DNA of 64,000 nt. Origin: Dipteronia dyeriana. Lineage: Eukaryota; Streptophyta; Magnoliopsida; Sapindales; Sapindaceae. Where the stretch lies: positions 80,316,204 through 80,380,203 of the forward strand of contig CM065299.1 in assembly GCA_032871835.1 (NCBI GenBank), given 5' to 3'. The notes under the pieces are model-generated. The model saw only the letters and a program-made list of their open reading frames with translations. It did no database searches and had not been told where the DNA came from. The translations under genes and the position numbers were made by a program. Shown here one piece after another: positions 1 through 10,845 of this stretch (its first letter is position 1; every line of letters starts with the position of its first letter).

Positions 1-1297
1 TTTGTACACAATAGTGGAATCCAATCCTTCTTGTGAGGAGTAGATGGTAGTTACCTTAAGGGTTCATTTAGGCTTGGACAATATGAGTGCTCTCCTAATT
101 CCGTGAGAATCAACAGTACTTAAATGCTATATATAATTAGAGGTGTATAACGGATATTATGACTCAGCTCTAATTATGAACTACTGTGGATGATCACACC
201 ATGTGTAATAGCTATATCGATGGACATCGAGTTGTATCGATCTGTATAAAAGCGTCTGTAGTTTAGAGAGTGCAACTTCAGATTTTTAGTGAAATAACAC
301 CAGAGTTAATAATCAAGGAATATTAATTAAAGAGTTTAATTAATGATTTTGAGGATTATTGGAGCTCAAAATACTGGAAGTCCATTAAGTCCCCTTGCTA
401 GCCCGATCGATTTAGGTAACATGAGTCACGGTTAATTAATTGGATTGTCCAATTAATTGTGTGACGAAAGTGATACGTATTTATTCGAAAATTAATTGAA
501 TAATGAGATATTTGATTAATAAATAATGGTGATTTAATTTAACAAGATTATTTAATTATGTTATTAATCACTAAATAGAGAATGTTTGTTAATATTTGTT
601 TTTATGATTATTTTATTTTATTAAATTAAATATTTAATTTTTGAATTTAAATAGTTTGAATTCAAATCAAATCAAATAAATAAAATATTAATCAATATCT
701 TTAAAGATATTTGATATCTTAAAAGGTTAGATCGATTGGTTTTAATTAAATAATGATTTTGAATTTTAAAAAATATTTCAAACTAAATCAAAAGATATAT
801 ACACATCAATACTTACGCTGTGTGGGTGCAATTGAGTGTGTAAGAACATATATATCAAAGAAACAAAAGTTTTTATTTGTGTAAGTGTGTGCACTGATAT
901 CAAAGAAAGAGAAAAGAATGTTTTACAAAACACATCATAATTTTGATGTGCATCGTGCACAGTAAACATAGAAAAAAAAATATTTTCATTTCATGCTTTT
1001 GTGTTTTTTTGAAATATTTGGAAGAAATAGTTTCTTCTTTCTTTTCTCTACATCCTCCTAAGTTCCTGAGTACGTGACGCACCTCCTACGCAGGTATGAA
1101 GAATTGATTTATTCTCTTCTTCTGATTATTGATTTCAATTTCTTGTGTCTACGTATATTTTATTTTTGTAAGAATGTTATATGCATAAGTTTTAAAAAAT
1201 TACGATCTCAAGTTCACTGGTCTCAGATCGTTTACGATCTATATAAAAAGTTTTAAAACCTATTTCCGTTGCGTTATCAGTGATCGGGGTTCCAACA
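1..1297 (+). mobile_element. Ty1-copia-type LTR, right end (left part outside window)
   Basis: Non-coding, very AT-rich sequence that ends in GGGGTTCCAACA, a typical plant copia LTR 3' terminus. The stretch before it (about 1070-1290, with CACCTCCTACGCAGG and a T-rich segment) looks like the R/U5 part of such LTRs. No primer-binding site (TGGTATCAGAGC) follows position 1297, so this is a 3' LTR or a solo LTR and not a 5' LTR. The LTR start was not found and may lie outside the window. Short ORFs at 778-1256 on both strands are low-complexity and not credible genes. Confidence 0.5.
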
Positions 1298-2100
1298 GCC
1301 CAGTCTTGCTACAGCAGCGGAGTTAGAAAAGGTCTTGAAAGATGAGGAATTGGAAGTGTTAACGAGGGAGGAGGAACATGAATACTTGGTTTGCCATGGC
1401 CGCACTCCAAGCTGTCCTCAAGCCATATCACACTAAATGAGATGGGACAAAGGGGAAAAAGAGAAAACTTGGTGATTCCCACACAAATCAGCCCTCACTT
1501 CACTCCTTCCTCCTTCTTGACTCCTGTTATCTTGATAGAGCAAGAAGGGGAATTAGAGGACACATCACCACCAACGGAGATCACAGAAGCAGCCAGGGCA
1601 ATCTTGCCCGAGCTAACACATGCAGAAGAAACTAAAGCATTGTGGGGAAAAGGGCAAGGAACCGAGGAAAAACAATAACCAATCTCTCTGTTCCTCTCTC
1701 TCTCTTTCTCTCTCTATCTTTAGATGGATTATGGGTGATAACCTCGTGCCTGTCTATAAGTGGACAAAATTAACTGATGGCAGTTGTGCCCTACCTGCGA
1801 AATTTAGGCGACAATGGAGCTTTATCTATTGGTGGTGTAACTAAGTCTCAATTTGTTTCTTTTTTGTCTCCCCTTTCTTTGTACTGTTACCAATGTATTT
1901 ATATATTTTCTAGCTAGGTTTAACTTGTCATTCCCCCCATGAATCTCTAAATCAAGTCCCCACTTATCGGGCGGGATGTCACATTTGAATATTGTTGACT
2001 TTGGCTAATTAATGGATTCGACGATATCTTGGAGACAGAGAAATTTGTTTACTCTTTGGATTTAATGACTTGGCATGCACACACGTAATGGCTTAATGCA
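1298..2100 (+). other. Unrecognised decayed coding-like DNA beside the copia LTR
   Basis: Begins abruptly at the LTR end. The first 100 bases read as a charged Glu/Lys-rich peptide, and an open frame runs 1391-1678 (95 codons) without a domain I recognise. From 1690 on there is a CT-rich tract and then non-coding DNA. It may be the remnant of the retroelement into which the copia element inserted. No function is claimed. Confidence 0.25.
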
Positions 2101-3596
2101 CGTTAGAGAATAATTCTTATCTTGTATTTCATCTTGGCAAGGTACCTCGCAAAGGTCCCCGGGTATGGCGCTTGTTTCTTTGATTGGCAAGGTTCACGTA
2201 ATTTTGATATTATTACCAGGTGCTTTGGAGGCTTGATCCGACCACTTTGGGCTTCCCTTGAAACTCGATCTGATTGTGTTGGGGCTTTTTGACGATAATG
2301 GAGCTTTACGACTTTCCCCTTTCCCTGCTCAGATAGGTTGAGTTTATACCTCGGTGAAACGGGAAGACAAGCTCGGCACCCTGAAAGCCTCTTAATGAGG
2401 GTAGAGGTGGTAGCATACTTCAAGGGAGGTCGTGGGATACCTCGACCTCGGAGAACTTAAATCTTCCCCGGTCGACCTAGCTTCAGGCTCTTATCCCGAT
2501 ATAAGGAGCTTTATGTGGTTACGTTGGGCTTTAATTGGTGGTCCTGAATGTGCGCAAGATGTTTGGAAGGAATAGGTGACCTCGTCTTACCCCAGCAAGG
2601 GTGCTTAGTAGCTCGACCTCGGGGTTTATGATTTGGGACCCTTGCTTAGAGAGTGAAAAAAAATTCTTTGGTCCTTAGCCAAATTTGGCTATTAAAGGAA
2701 CCATACCTGGAACCGCATATGTTACTTTTAAAGTCACATCCACCCGAAGAAGGTTGAAGGGATGGCCAACGCGGTTCAGGGGGTCATAACTTTTATCCTT
2801 AATGCTCTACATGACTTTCCTTGACTTCTTAGTAATGGTCTCATCCACCTCCTTATTCCACTCCTCTTTGATAATGAATGGGTAAGGATTTGGTACTCTA
2901 CTCCACCAATGAAGACATGCTAGCCCTAGTTCCCATCGGCCACGGTCCACTTGCAGCCAAGGACTGTGAATTGCATGTCATTGTCACACCTTAGATAAAA
3001 CAATCCCATTAGAGCAGAGGTTAGCGGGGAGATCTGGAACAATTATTGAAGCTCTTTATGCCCCGGTTCCTCAATGTCAAGCTTTTTTTCGTAGGCCTTC
3101 CTTCACATTACAAGGAAACCGATCAGGTTATGCCAGATGTCGGGAGTCATCTACATTGGGGCAAGCTGGAAAACGAATAGAGCCCGACGGAGAATGGTTT
3201 AAAGCTAGAGTCGGAACCCACAACCAAAGGCTAACACATGAAGGGGAAACTGACCTTGAGAGGGAGAGTATGCGTCAAAATTTTTTATAGCAAGCGAGAG
3301 GGTGATCTTCTTAGGGAAACCATACTCACTACGACCTGTTCTAAGGTCTTCTTGGTAGCAGTAGAACTGAGAATGCAACTGAACTCTTCCAGCATGGCCC
3401 GTACCAGCTCTTTCGCCACTAAAACTACATCCCCATCGACATCCTTCATAAGGACTGTATCCTTACCCTATGTATCCTCCTTTTCGTTAGATACTCAAAG
3501 TGGGGAAGTGGCAGTATTGGTAAACCCCCTCCCCCCCCCTCATTACGAAAATATTCCTGCAAGAGCGTTACGGTCTAATAGAGCCCCTTTATCATC

Positions 3597-3710
3597 TTAG
3601 AGAGGGTGGTTCTTCATTTTTCTCTTCTGAAGGGAAGAGCCAGAGTCCTCCGGTGAGCTCCAACCGTTAGGATAGTTATAGAACTCTTTAATTCTAGAGT
3701 TGTCAGACAT
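3597..3710 (-). pseudogene. Antisense ORF start (37 codons), possible Tat antisense-gene N terminus
   Basis: On the minus strand an ATG at 3710-3708 opens a 37-codon frame rich in Ser, Lys and Asp (starts MSDNSRIKEFY), then stops. A good TATA box lies about 150 bp upstream on the same strand (3868-3859). Tat-lineage gypsy elements often carry an extra antisense gene between pol and the 3' LTR, and the layout resembles the start of the antisense gene at 27964. No domain is recognisable in so short a piece, so the identity is inferred from context only. Confidence 0.25.
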
Positions 3711-3858
3711 TATAAATTCAGAAGAAGTAGAAAATGTATTGGTGTGTGGAAAGAGATGAGGAGAAAATTCGGTGAGAGGTTTGAAGAATGTAGTACAATT
3801 TTTTATTTTTGAAGTTTCTAGAAAATGAAGGAAGAAGGTGGAGAGGGGTACAGTATCC

Positions 3859-3868
3859 CCATTTATAG
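3859..3868 (-). promoter_or_regulatory. TATA-box-like element of antisense ORF
   Basis: Minus-strand CTATAAATGG, a near-ideal plant TATA box, about 150 bp upstream of the antisense ATG at 3710. A start site would be expected near 3830. Inference only; TATA-like strings are common in AT-rich DNA. Confidence 0.3.
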
Positions 3869-4424
3869 GAAAGAGAAAAACCATACCAGGATCGATCAAA
3901 ACCATCGAGGGAATCCAACAGTTGGGATCGATTCGGGAAACTACTCTAATTGAACATGATAAAGCTGTGCAGAAGACTTCTTGGCAGGCATTCTGTCACT
4001 GTGTGACACGTGGCAAAAATAATGATGGCGAGTAGCCATTACTTCCCCATGCTAACCAATTTCTATACCCCAACAACACAACAGTTATTATAGCATTCAT
4101 TGTGGGATTTCTCCATATGATTGCAACAATAAAGATAAATTGATGAGGGAAAGTGAAATTGAACTGGGAAAAATCCTCCGTGTGGATACCAAACCTAGCC
4201 TCCAACGTTTCGAAAGCATTCTCAGCATTCAAGCCCGAGGGGGAAGGGGGGCGAGGCGAGGGGCGCTATTGTTAACCGCCAAAAATGGCCGAGAAATAAT
4301 TTTTAATAGCAAATTTTTGACAAAATGACCAAAGCAAAAAAAATCGCCTGTTTTCACCTAGTATGATGTACCATTTGATACAGGTTAAGGTCTACCCATT
4401 ACTACCTACCTCAAGATACCAGGT

Positions 4425-5341
4425 GATGAGGACCAATAAGTTTGTCACCATTCAACTAAGGTTGGAAAAGATCCAGATCTTTTAACCATTCATTGAGGAC
4501 CAAGGACAAGAGCTAAAGCTAAAAGGATGAAAGAAGCCTTAACTTGTTTAATGGAAAGCATTTGGAAGGAGCAAGCTAGTCAAGACTTGGTCAAGGTTTT
4601 AAGGATGCAAGAAGAGTATAAAATGATCAACATATTTTAAAGGACAGAGAAGACTAGATGAGTTAGTTGTTGTTGTTCCTAATAGCTAGATATGAATCTA
4701 TCCTAGTAGCTAGCTTGACTGTAGGGATAAAGCAAGCTGGAATGCCTTATAACTCCTTATATCTAGAGAATTAGATTGCACTACTGAGTGCAAATTGGAT
4801 TTCCTTCTTTTAACCTTCTATTGGTGGCGAAAAGTCCAGCTTAAAACCAATTGTCTACCCCTTTCTTAATTCATTTCTTAAATAAGCATTAAGGATTGAA
4901 TGCTCTGGAACATACTTTTGATTCCAAATCATGAAGACAAAAGTCCAACCTTGTTAGAATGAAGTTTTTTTAGCCTATCTTGAAGAATAAAAGGCCATTC
5001 GGTCATGTTGGGTTTTGTCGGCTTATTTTTATGTTAGTTGGGGTTTTAACTCGTGTTGAGTTTTATGGGCTTATTTTTATGTTAGTTTAGGTTTTAATTG
5101 TGTTGGGTTTTATTTTGTTAAGTGTGAGTTCATGTGTTCTTTGATTAGGAATAAGGAGTTACAAAGACTGAATCTTTTATGGCCATCATTCATGGTCTAG
5201 TTGTCATTTAGTGGGCGGTTACACATTTAATGGGCGATTACATTTGTTTTTAGAGGCTGATATTTTTCTTTGTACTGTTCTTGGCCTTTGTTCTATATAA
5301 ACAAGACTGATTTTCTATGTAATGGAAGCACTGTCTTTGGT
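4425..5341 (+). pseudogene. Partial first unit: gypsy polyprotein tail plus 3' non-coding DNA
   Basis: From GATGAGGACCAA on, this matches the end of units A and B. The tail peptide (about 4497-4630) has the TRAKAKRMKEALTCL pattern usual at the very C terminus of many plant gypsy polyproteins. Relative to the other units it carries about 280 extra bases (roughly 4641-4920) in the middle of the tail; I see no terminal inverted repeats or target duplication around this insert. The remainder (4960-5341) is T-rich 3' UTR/LTR-like DNA that recurs at 7394-7770 and 9481-10057. Confidence 0.65.
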
Positions 5342-7393
5342 ACAAGGAATTTATTATACACACCGATCATGAGTCTTGAAATATCTCAAAGGACAAGGAA
5401 AGCTAAGCCGTAGGCATGCAAAATTGGTGAAGTTTATTGAATCCCTTCCATACATCATCAAGTTCAAATAAGGTAAGGTAAATGTGGTTGTCGGTGCTCT
5501 TTCTTGAAGGTATGCTCTAATTTCTAAACTTGATGCAAAATTATTGGGTTTTAAGTACATTAAAGACTTATACAATTCTGTCTTTGATTTTTCTAATGTT
5601 TTTAGGGTATGTGAGAAATGGGGTTTTGACAAGTTCTTTAGGCATGATGGTTTTCTTTGAAAAGAAAACCAGTTGTGTGTTCCTCAATGTTCAATGAGAG
5701 AATTGCTTGTGAGAGAGGCACATAATGGCGGGTTAATGGGACATTTTTGAGTTAAATAGACTTTAGGTGTGTTAAGTGGTCATTTCTTTTGGTCACACAT
5801 GAAAAGTGACATTGAGAGAATATGTGAGAGTTGCATTACTTGCAAACGAGCTAAATCTAAAGTAATGCCTCATGGGCTGTGTACTCCTTTTCCTATACCT
5901 AGTGAGTCTTGGGTTGATATATCTATGGACTTTGTCTTGGGACTACCTAGGTCAAAAGGAGGGGGGGAGAGATTTCGAGTTAAAAAGACTTTAGGTGTGT
6001 TAAGTGATAATTTCTTTTGGCCACACATGAAAAGGGACATTGAGAGAATATGTGATTGTTGCATTACTTGCAAACGAGCTAAATCTAAAGAGATGCCTTA
6101 TGGACTGTATACTCATTTTCCTATACCTAGTGAGCCTTGGGTTGATATATCCATGGACTTTGTCGTGGGACTACCAAGGTCAAAAGCGGGGAGGGGGGAG
6201 ATTTCGAGTTAAAAAGATTTTAGGTGTGTTAAGTGGTCATTTCTTTTGGCCACACATGAAAAGGGACATTGAGAGGATATGTGAGAGTTGTTTTATTTGC
6301 AAACGAGGTAAATCTAAAGTAATGCCTCATGGGCTGTATACTTCTTTTCCTATACCTAGTGAGCCTTGGGTTGATATATCCATGGACTTTATCGTGGGAC
6401 TACCTAGGTCAAAAGGGGGGGGTCTACTTTTGTTGTTATTGACAGGTTCAACAAGATGGCACATTTCATTCTTTGCCACAAAATAGATGATGAAACACTT
6501 ATTACGGGGTTGTTCTTCAATGAAATTGTGAGAAGCAAGTTGGGTACAAGGCTGTTGTATTCAACCACTTTTCATCCACAAACGGATGGACAAATGAAGG
6601 TGGTAAATAGAACTTTATCAATGCTTTTAAGGGCAATAATTCAAAGGAATTTGAAGAGTTGAGAGGAATGTTTGTCACATGTGGAGTTTGTTTATAACCG
6701 AAGTGTGCATGCTACAACAAACCATTCACCATTTGAAGTTGTGTACGGATTCAATCCATTATCTCATATCGATTTACTACCATTACCTTTGGAAAAAGCT
6801 AATTTGGATGGTAAGCAAAAAGTTGATTTTGTCAAAGCCTTACATGAAAATATGCGCACACAAATTGAAAAGAAAATTCTACAATATGAGAAGCAACACA
6901 ACAAGGGCCAAAAGCAAGTAGCATTTGAACCTAGTGATTGGGTTTAGGTACACTTGAGGAAGGAAATATTTCCTAGCCAAAGGAAGTTTAAACTCATGCC
7001 AAGAGGGGATGGACCATTTTGAGTCCTTCAAAGAATCAATGTTGCAACCTTCAATGTTTCTGATTTCTCTTTGTTTGATGTAGGTGATGAAGGTGCTGAT
7101 TCGAGGACGAATCCATTCGAGGAAAGGGGGAATGATGAGGACCAAGAAGTTGATCACCATTCGGCTAAGGTTTGAAAAGATCCAGATCCTTTAACCATTC
7201 ATGGAGGACCAATGACAAGAGCTAAAACTAAAAGGATGAAAGAAACCTTAACTTGTTTAATGGAAAGCATTTGGAAGGAGCAAGCTATTCAAGATTTGGT
7301 CAAGGTTATAAGGATGCAAGAAGAGTATAAAATGATCAACATATTTCAAGCAAGTCCAAATCACGAAGACAAGAGTCCGGCCTTGTTAGAATG
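5342..7393 (+). pseudogene. Gypsy unit A: RNase H end, integrase (triplicated segment), tail
   Basis: Opens inside RNase H ([19 protein letters not shown] motif near 5350-5410, stops included). The integrase zinc finger (His-His, then CITCKRAK) and the first catalytic part (WVDISMDF) occur three times, because a segment of about 229 bp is triplicated. The later core is compressed: the unit jumps from the start of the core to [19 protein letters not shown], so the second catalytic Asp region present in unit B is missing. A basic C-terminal domain and the TRAK tail (7212-7394) follow. Several stops and frame changes make it non-functional. Clade not assigned with certainty. Confidence 0.8.
5751..6437 (+). 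repeat. Internal tandem triplication (about 229 bp) within integrase
   Basis: The string GTTAAA(T/A)AGA(C/T)TTTAGGTGTGTTAAG starts at 5751, 5979 and 6208, i.e. steps of 228 and 229 bp. Each copy encodes the integrase HHCC finger and the start of the catalytic core and ends in a G-rich purine tract (AAAAGGAGGGGGGGAGAGA type). The first step keeps the reading frame, giving a protein with two fingers in tandem over 5769-6212; the second step (229) breaks it. Copies differ by scattered substitutions, so the duplication is not an assembly echo of a single read. Confidence 0.85.
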
Positions 7394-7770
7394 AAGTTTT
7401 TTTTAGCCTATCTTGAAGAATAAAAGGCCATTTGGTCATGTTGGGTTTTGTCGGTTTATTTTTATGTTAGTTGGGGGTTTTAATTGTGTTTTTGTGGGAT
7501 TATTTTTATGTTAGTTTAGGTTTTAATTGTGTTAGGTTTTATTTTGTTAAGTGTGAGTTCATGTGTTTTTTGATTAGGAATAAGGAGTTACAAAGGCTGA
7601 ATCTTTTAGGGTTATCATTCATGGTCTAGTTGTCATTTAGTGGGCGGTTACACATTTAATGGGCGGTTACATTTGTGTTTAGAGGCAGATATTTTTCTTT
7701 GTACTGTTTTTGGCCTTTGTTCTATATAAACAAGGTTGATTTTCTATGTAATGGCAGCACTATCTTTGGT
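7394..7770 (+). other. 3' UTR/LTR-like end of gypsy unit A
   Basis: T-rich non-coding sequence shared by the three inter-unit regions (4960-5341, 7394-7770, 9481-10057). It contains TGTTGGGTTTTGT and a TATATAA-like motif about 40 bp before the junction with RNase H, so it may be LTR material of the parent element. No clean TG...CA borders were seen. Confidence 0.45.
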
Positions 7771-9480
7771 ACAAGGAATTCATTATACACACCGATCATG
7801 AGTCCTTGAAATATCTCAAAGGACAAGGAAAGCTAAGCTGTAGGCATGCAAAATCGGTGGAGTTTATCGAATCATTTCCATACATCATCGGGTTCAAACA
7901 AGGTAAGGAAAATGTGGTTGTTGATGCTCTTTCTAGAATGCATACTCTAATTTCTAAACTTTAAGCAAAATTATTAGGTTTTGAGTACATTAAAGACTTA
8001 TACAATTCTGACCTTGATTTTTCTAATGTTTATGGGGACATGTGAGAAATGGGGTTTTGACAAGCTCTTTAGGCATGATGGTTTTCTTTTTAAAGAAAAC
8101 AAGGTGTGTGGTCCTCAATGTTCAATGAGAGAATTGCTTGTGAGAGAGGCACATAATGGCGGGTTAATGGGACATTTTTTAGTTAAAAAGACTTTGGGTG
8201 TGTTACGTGATCATTTCTTTTGGCCACACATAAAAAGAGATGTTGAGAGAATATGTCATATGTGAGAGTTGCATTGTTTGTAAATGAGCTAAATTTAAAG
8301 TAATGCCTTATGGGTTGTATACTCCTTTTCCAAGGTCAAAAAAAGGGGAGAGGGGAGGGAGATTATATTTTTGTTGTTGTTGACAGGTTCAGCAAAATGA
8401 CACATTTCATTTCTTGCCACAAAATAGATGATGTAACACTTATTGCGAGGCTGTTCTTCAGAGAAATTGTGAGGTTACATGGAATTCCAAGGACAATTGT
8501 GAGTGATAGAGATGTGAAGTTCCTTAGCCACTTTTGGAAAACGCTTTGGAGCAAGTTGGGTACAAGGCTGTTGTATTCAACCACTTGTCATCCACAAACG
8601 AATGGACAAGTGAAGGTGGTAAATAAAACTTTATCAACGCTATTAAGGCCCATAATTCAAAGGAATTTGAAGAATTTGGAGGAATGTTTGCCACATGTGG
8701 AGTTTGCTTATAACCGAAGTGTGCATGCTACAATAAACCATTCACCATTTGAAGTAGTGTACGGATTCAATCCATTATCTCCTATGAATTGACTACCTTT
8801 ACCTTTGGAAAAAGCTAATTTGGATGGTAAGCAAAAAGCTGATTTTGTCAAAGCCTTGCATGAAAAGGTGCGCACACAAATTGAAAAGAAAACTCTACAA
8901 TATGAGAAGCAACACAATAAGGGCCGAAAGCAAGTAGTATTTGAACCTGGTGATTGGGTTTGGGTATACTTGAGGAAGGAAATATTTCCTAGCCAAAGGA
9001 AGTCTAAACTCATGACAAGAGGGGATGGACCATTTCGAGTCCTTCAAAGAATCAATGACAATATATACAAGCTGGAACTACCAAGTGATAATGGCAATGT
9101 TAGTGCAACCTTCAATGTTTCTGATTTGTCTTTGTTTGATGTAGGTGATGAAGGTGCCCTTTCAATGACACGAGGATGAATCCTTTCAATGACACGAATC
9201 CTTAATAGGAAAGGGGGAATGTTAAGGACCAGCAAGTTGATTATGATTCGTCTAAGGTTGGAAAAGATCTAGATCCTTTAACCATTCATGGAGGACCTAT
9301 GACAAGAGCTAAATCTAAAAAGATGAAAGAAACTTTAACTTGTTTAATGGAAAACATTTGGAATGAGCAAGCCAGTCAAGATTTGGTCAAGGTTCTATGG
9401 ATGCAAGAAGAGTATAAAATGAGCAACATATTTCATTCAAGTCCAAATCAAGAAGAAAAAAGTCCAGCCCTGTTAGAATG
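7771..9480 (+). pseudogene. Gypsy unit B: RNase H end, integrase, chromo-less tail
   Basis: Best preserved unit. RNase H end at 7780-7960; integrase finger at 8130-8290 with a small repeated ATATGT; about 55 bp of the core start (the WVDISMDF part) is deleted near 8330. The core resumes with [23 protein letters not shown] (second catalytic Asp), the [13 protein letters not shown] region with the catalytic Glu position replaced by Lys, and FAYNRSVH. The C-terminal domain (9000-9140) has RGDGPFRVLQRINDNIYKLE and ATFNVSDL motifs. An open tail TRAKSKKMKETLTCL (9299-9481) ends the unit. No chromodomain is visible. Confidence 0.8.
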
Positions 9481-10057
9481 AAGGTTTTTTAGCCTATCTT
9501 GAATAATAAAAGGCTATTCGGTCATGTTGGGTTTTGTCAGCTTATTTTTATGTTAGTTGGGGTTTTAATTGTGTTGGGTTTTGTGGGATTACTTTTATGT
9601 TAGTTTATGTTTCAATTGTGTTGGGTTTTAATTTGTTAAGTGTGAGTTCATGTGTTCTTTGATTATGAATAAGGAGTTACAAATGTTGAATCTTTTATGG
9701 CCATCATTTGTTGTCGTTTAGTGGGCGGTTACATTTGTGTTTAGAGGCTGATATTTTTCTTTGTCCTGTTCTTGGCATGTTAGTTGGGGTTTTAATTGTG
9801 TTGGGTTTTGTGGCATTACTTTTATGTTAGTTTAGGTTTCAATTGTGTTGGGTTTTATTTTGTTAAGTGTGAGTTCATGTGTTCTTTGATTAGGAATAAG
9901 GAGTTACAAATGTTGAATCTTTTATGGCCATCACTTGTTATCGTTTAGTGGGCGGTTACATTTGTGTTTACAGGCTGATATTTTTCTTTGTCTTGTTCTT
10001 GGCCTTTAAAAAATAAATAGAGCTTATTTTCTACATAATGGCGGCACTATCTTTGGT
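9481..10057 (+). other. 3' UTR/LTR-like end of gypsy unit B with internal duplication
   Basis: Same non-coding sequence as at 7394-7770, but about 228 bp of it is tandemly doubled: TGTTAGTTGGGGTTTTAATTG starts at 9551 and again at 9779. The second copy runs into the common junction with RNase H of unit C at 10058. Confidence 0.7.
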
Positions 10058-10845
10058 ACAAGGAATTCATTATACACACCAATCATGAGTCCTTGAAATA
10101 TCTCAAAGGACAAGGAAAGCTAAGCCCCAGACATGCAAAATGGGTGGAGTTTATTGAATCCTTTCCATACATCGTCAAGTACAAAAAAGGTACGAAAAAT
10201 ATGGTTGTCGATGCTCTTTCTAGAAGGTATGCTCTAATTTCTAAAGTTGATGCAAAATTATTGGGTTTTGAGTACATTAAAGACTTATACAACTCTGATC
10301 TTGATTTTGCTAATGTTAATGGGGCATGTGAGAAAGGGGGTTTTGACAAGTTCTTTAGGCATGCTGGTTTTCTTTTCAAAGAAAACAAGTGTGTGTTCCT
10401 CTATGTTCAATGAGAGAATTACTTGTGAGAGAGGCATATAGTGGCGGGTTAATGGGACATTTTGGAGTTAAAAGGACTTTGAGTGTGTTAAGTGACCATT
10501 TCTTTTGGCCACACATGAAAAAAGACGTTGAGAGAATATATGAGAGATGCATTACTTGCAAACGAGCTAAATATAAAGTAATGCCTCATGGGCTGTATAC
10601 TCCTCTTCCTATACCTAGTGAGCCTTGGGTTGATATATCCATGGACTTTGTCTTGGGATTACCTAGGTCGGGGGAGGGGAGATGCTATTTTTGTTGTTGT
10701 TGACAGGTTTAGCAAGATGACGCATTTCATTCTTTGCTATAAAACAGATGATGCAACACTTATTGCGGGGCTTTTCTTCAGAGAAATTGTGAGGTTATAT
10801 GGAATTCCAAAGACTTTTTTGAGTGATATAAACTTATTTTAGCAC
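10058..10845 (+). pseudogene. Gypsy unit C: RNase H end and truncated integrase
   Basis: Reading frame 10093-10413 holds the RNase H end ([26 protein letters not shown]) and 10389-10703 the integrase finger (HFGVKRTL, CITCKRAK) and [14 protein letters not shown]. The G-rich tract at 10668-10682 causes a frame change into [13 protein letters not shown] (10588-10842). Similarity ends inside the core, just after GIPKTFLSD, at about 10845, where unrelated DNA begins. Confidence 0.8.

Larger units (their letters stand above)
2101..4424. other. Decayed retroelement DNA, possibly the 3' region of a Tat-type gypsy element
   Basis: No intact gene. The sequence is richer in GC than its flanks and contains repeated CTCGACCTCGG / CCTCGGGG phrases, a style also seen in the 3' part of the full Tat-type element further right (24040-28400). 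Antisense fragments read as short open stretches around 2900-3500, and an antisense ORF start with a TATA box lies at 3597-3868. Direct homology to the 16.8-29.4 kb element is not obvious by eye, so this may be a different Tat family or another element. Confidence 0.3.
4425..10845 (+). repeat. Head-to-tail array of deleted Ty3-gypsy units
   Basis: One partial and three further units follow each other in the same orientation. The junction string ACAAGGAATT(T/C)ATTATACACACC occurs at 5342, 7771 and 10058, giving periods of 2429 and 2287 bp. Each unit runs: end of RNase H, integrase, polyprotein tail, 3' non-coding DNA, then directly into the RNase H of the next unit. gag, protease and RT are absent from all of them. 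The shared aberrant junction shows that one deletion derivative was multiplied. The array starts within a tail (4425) and ends within the integrase core (about 10845). Confidence 0.85.
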
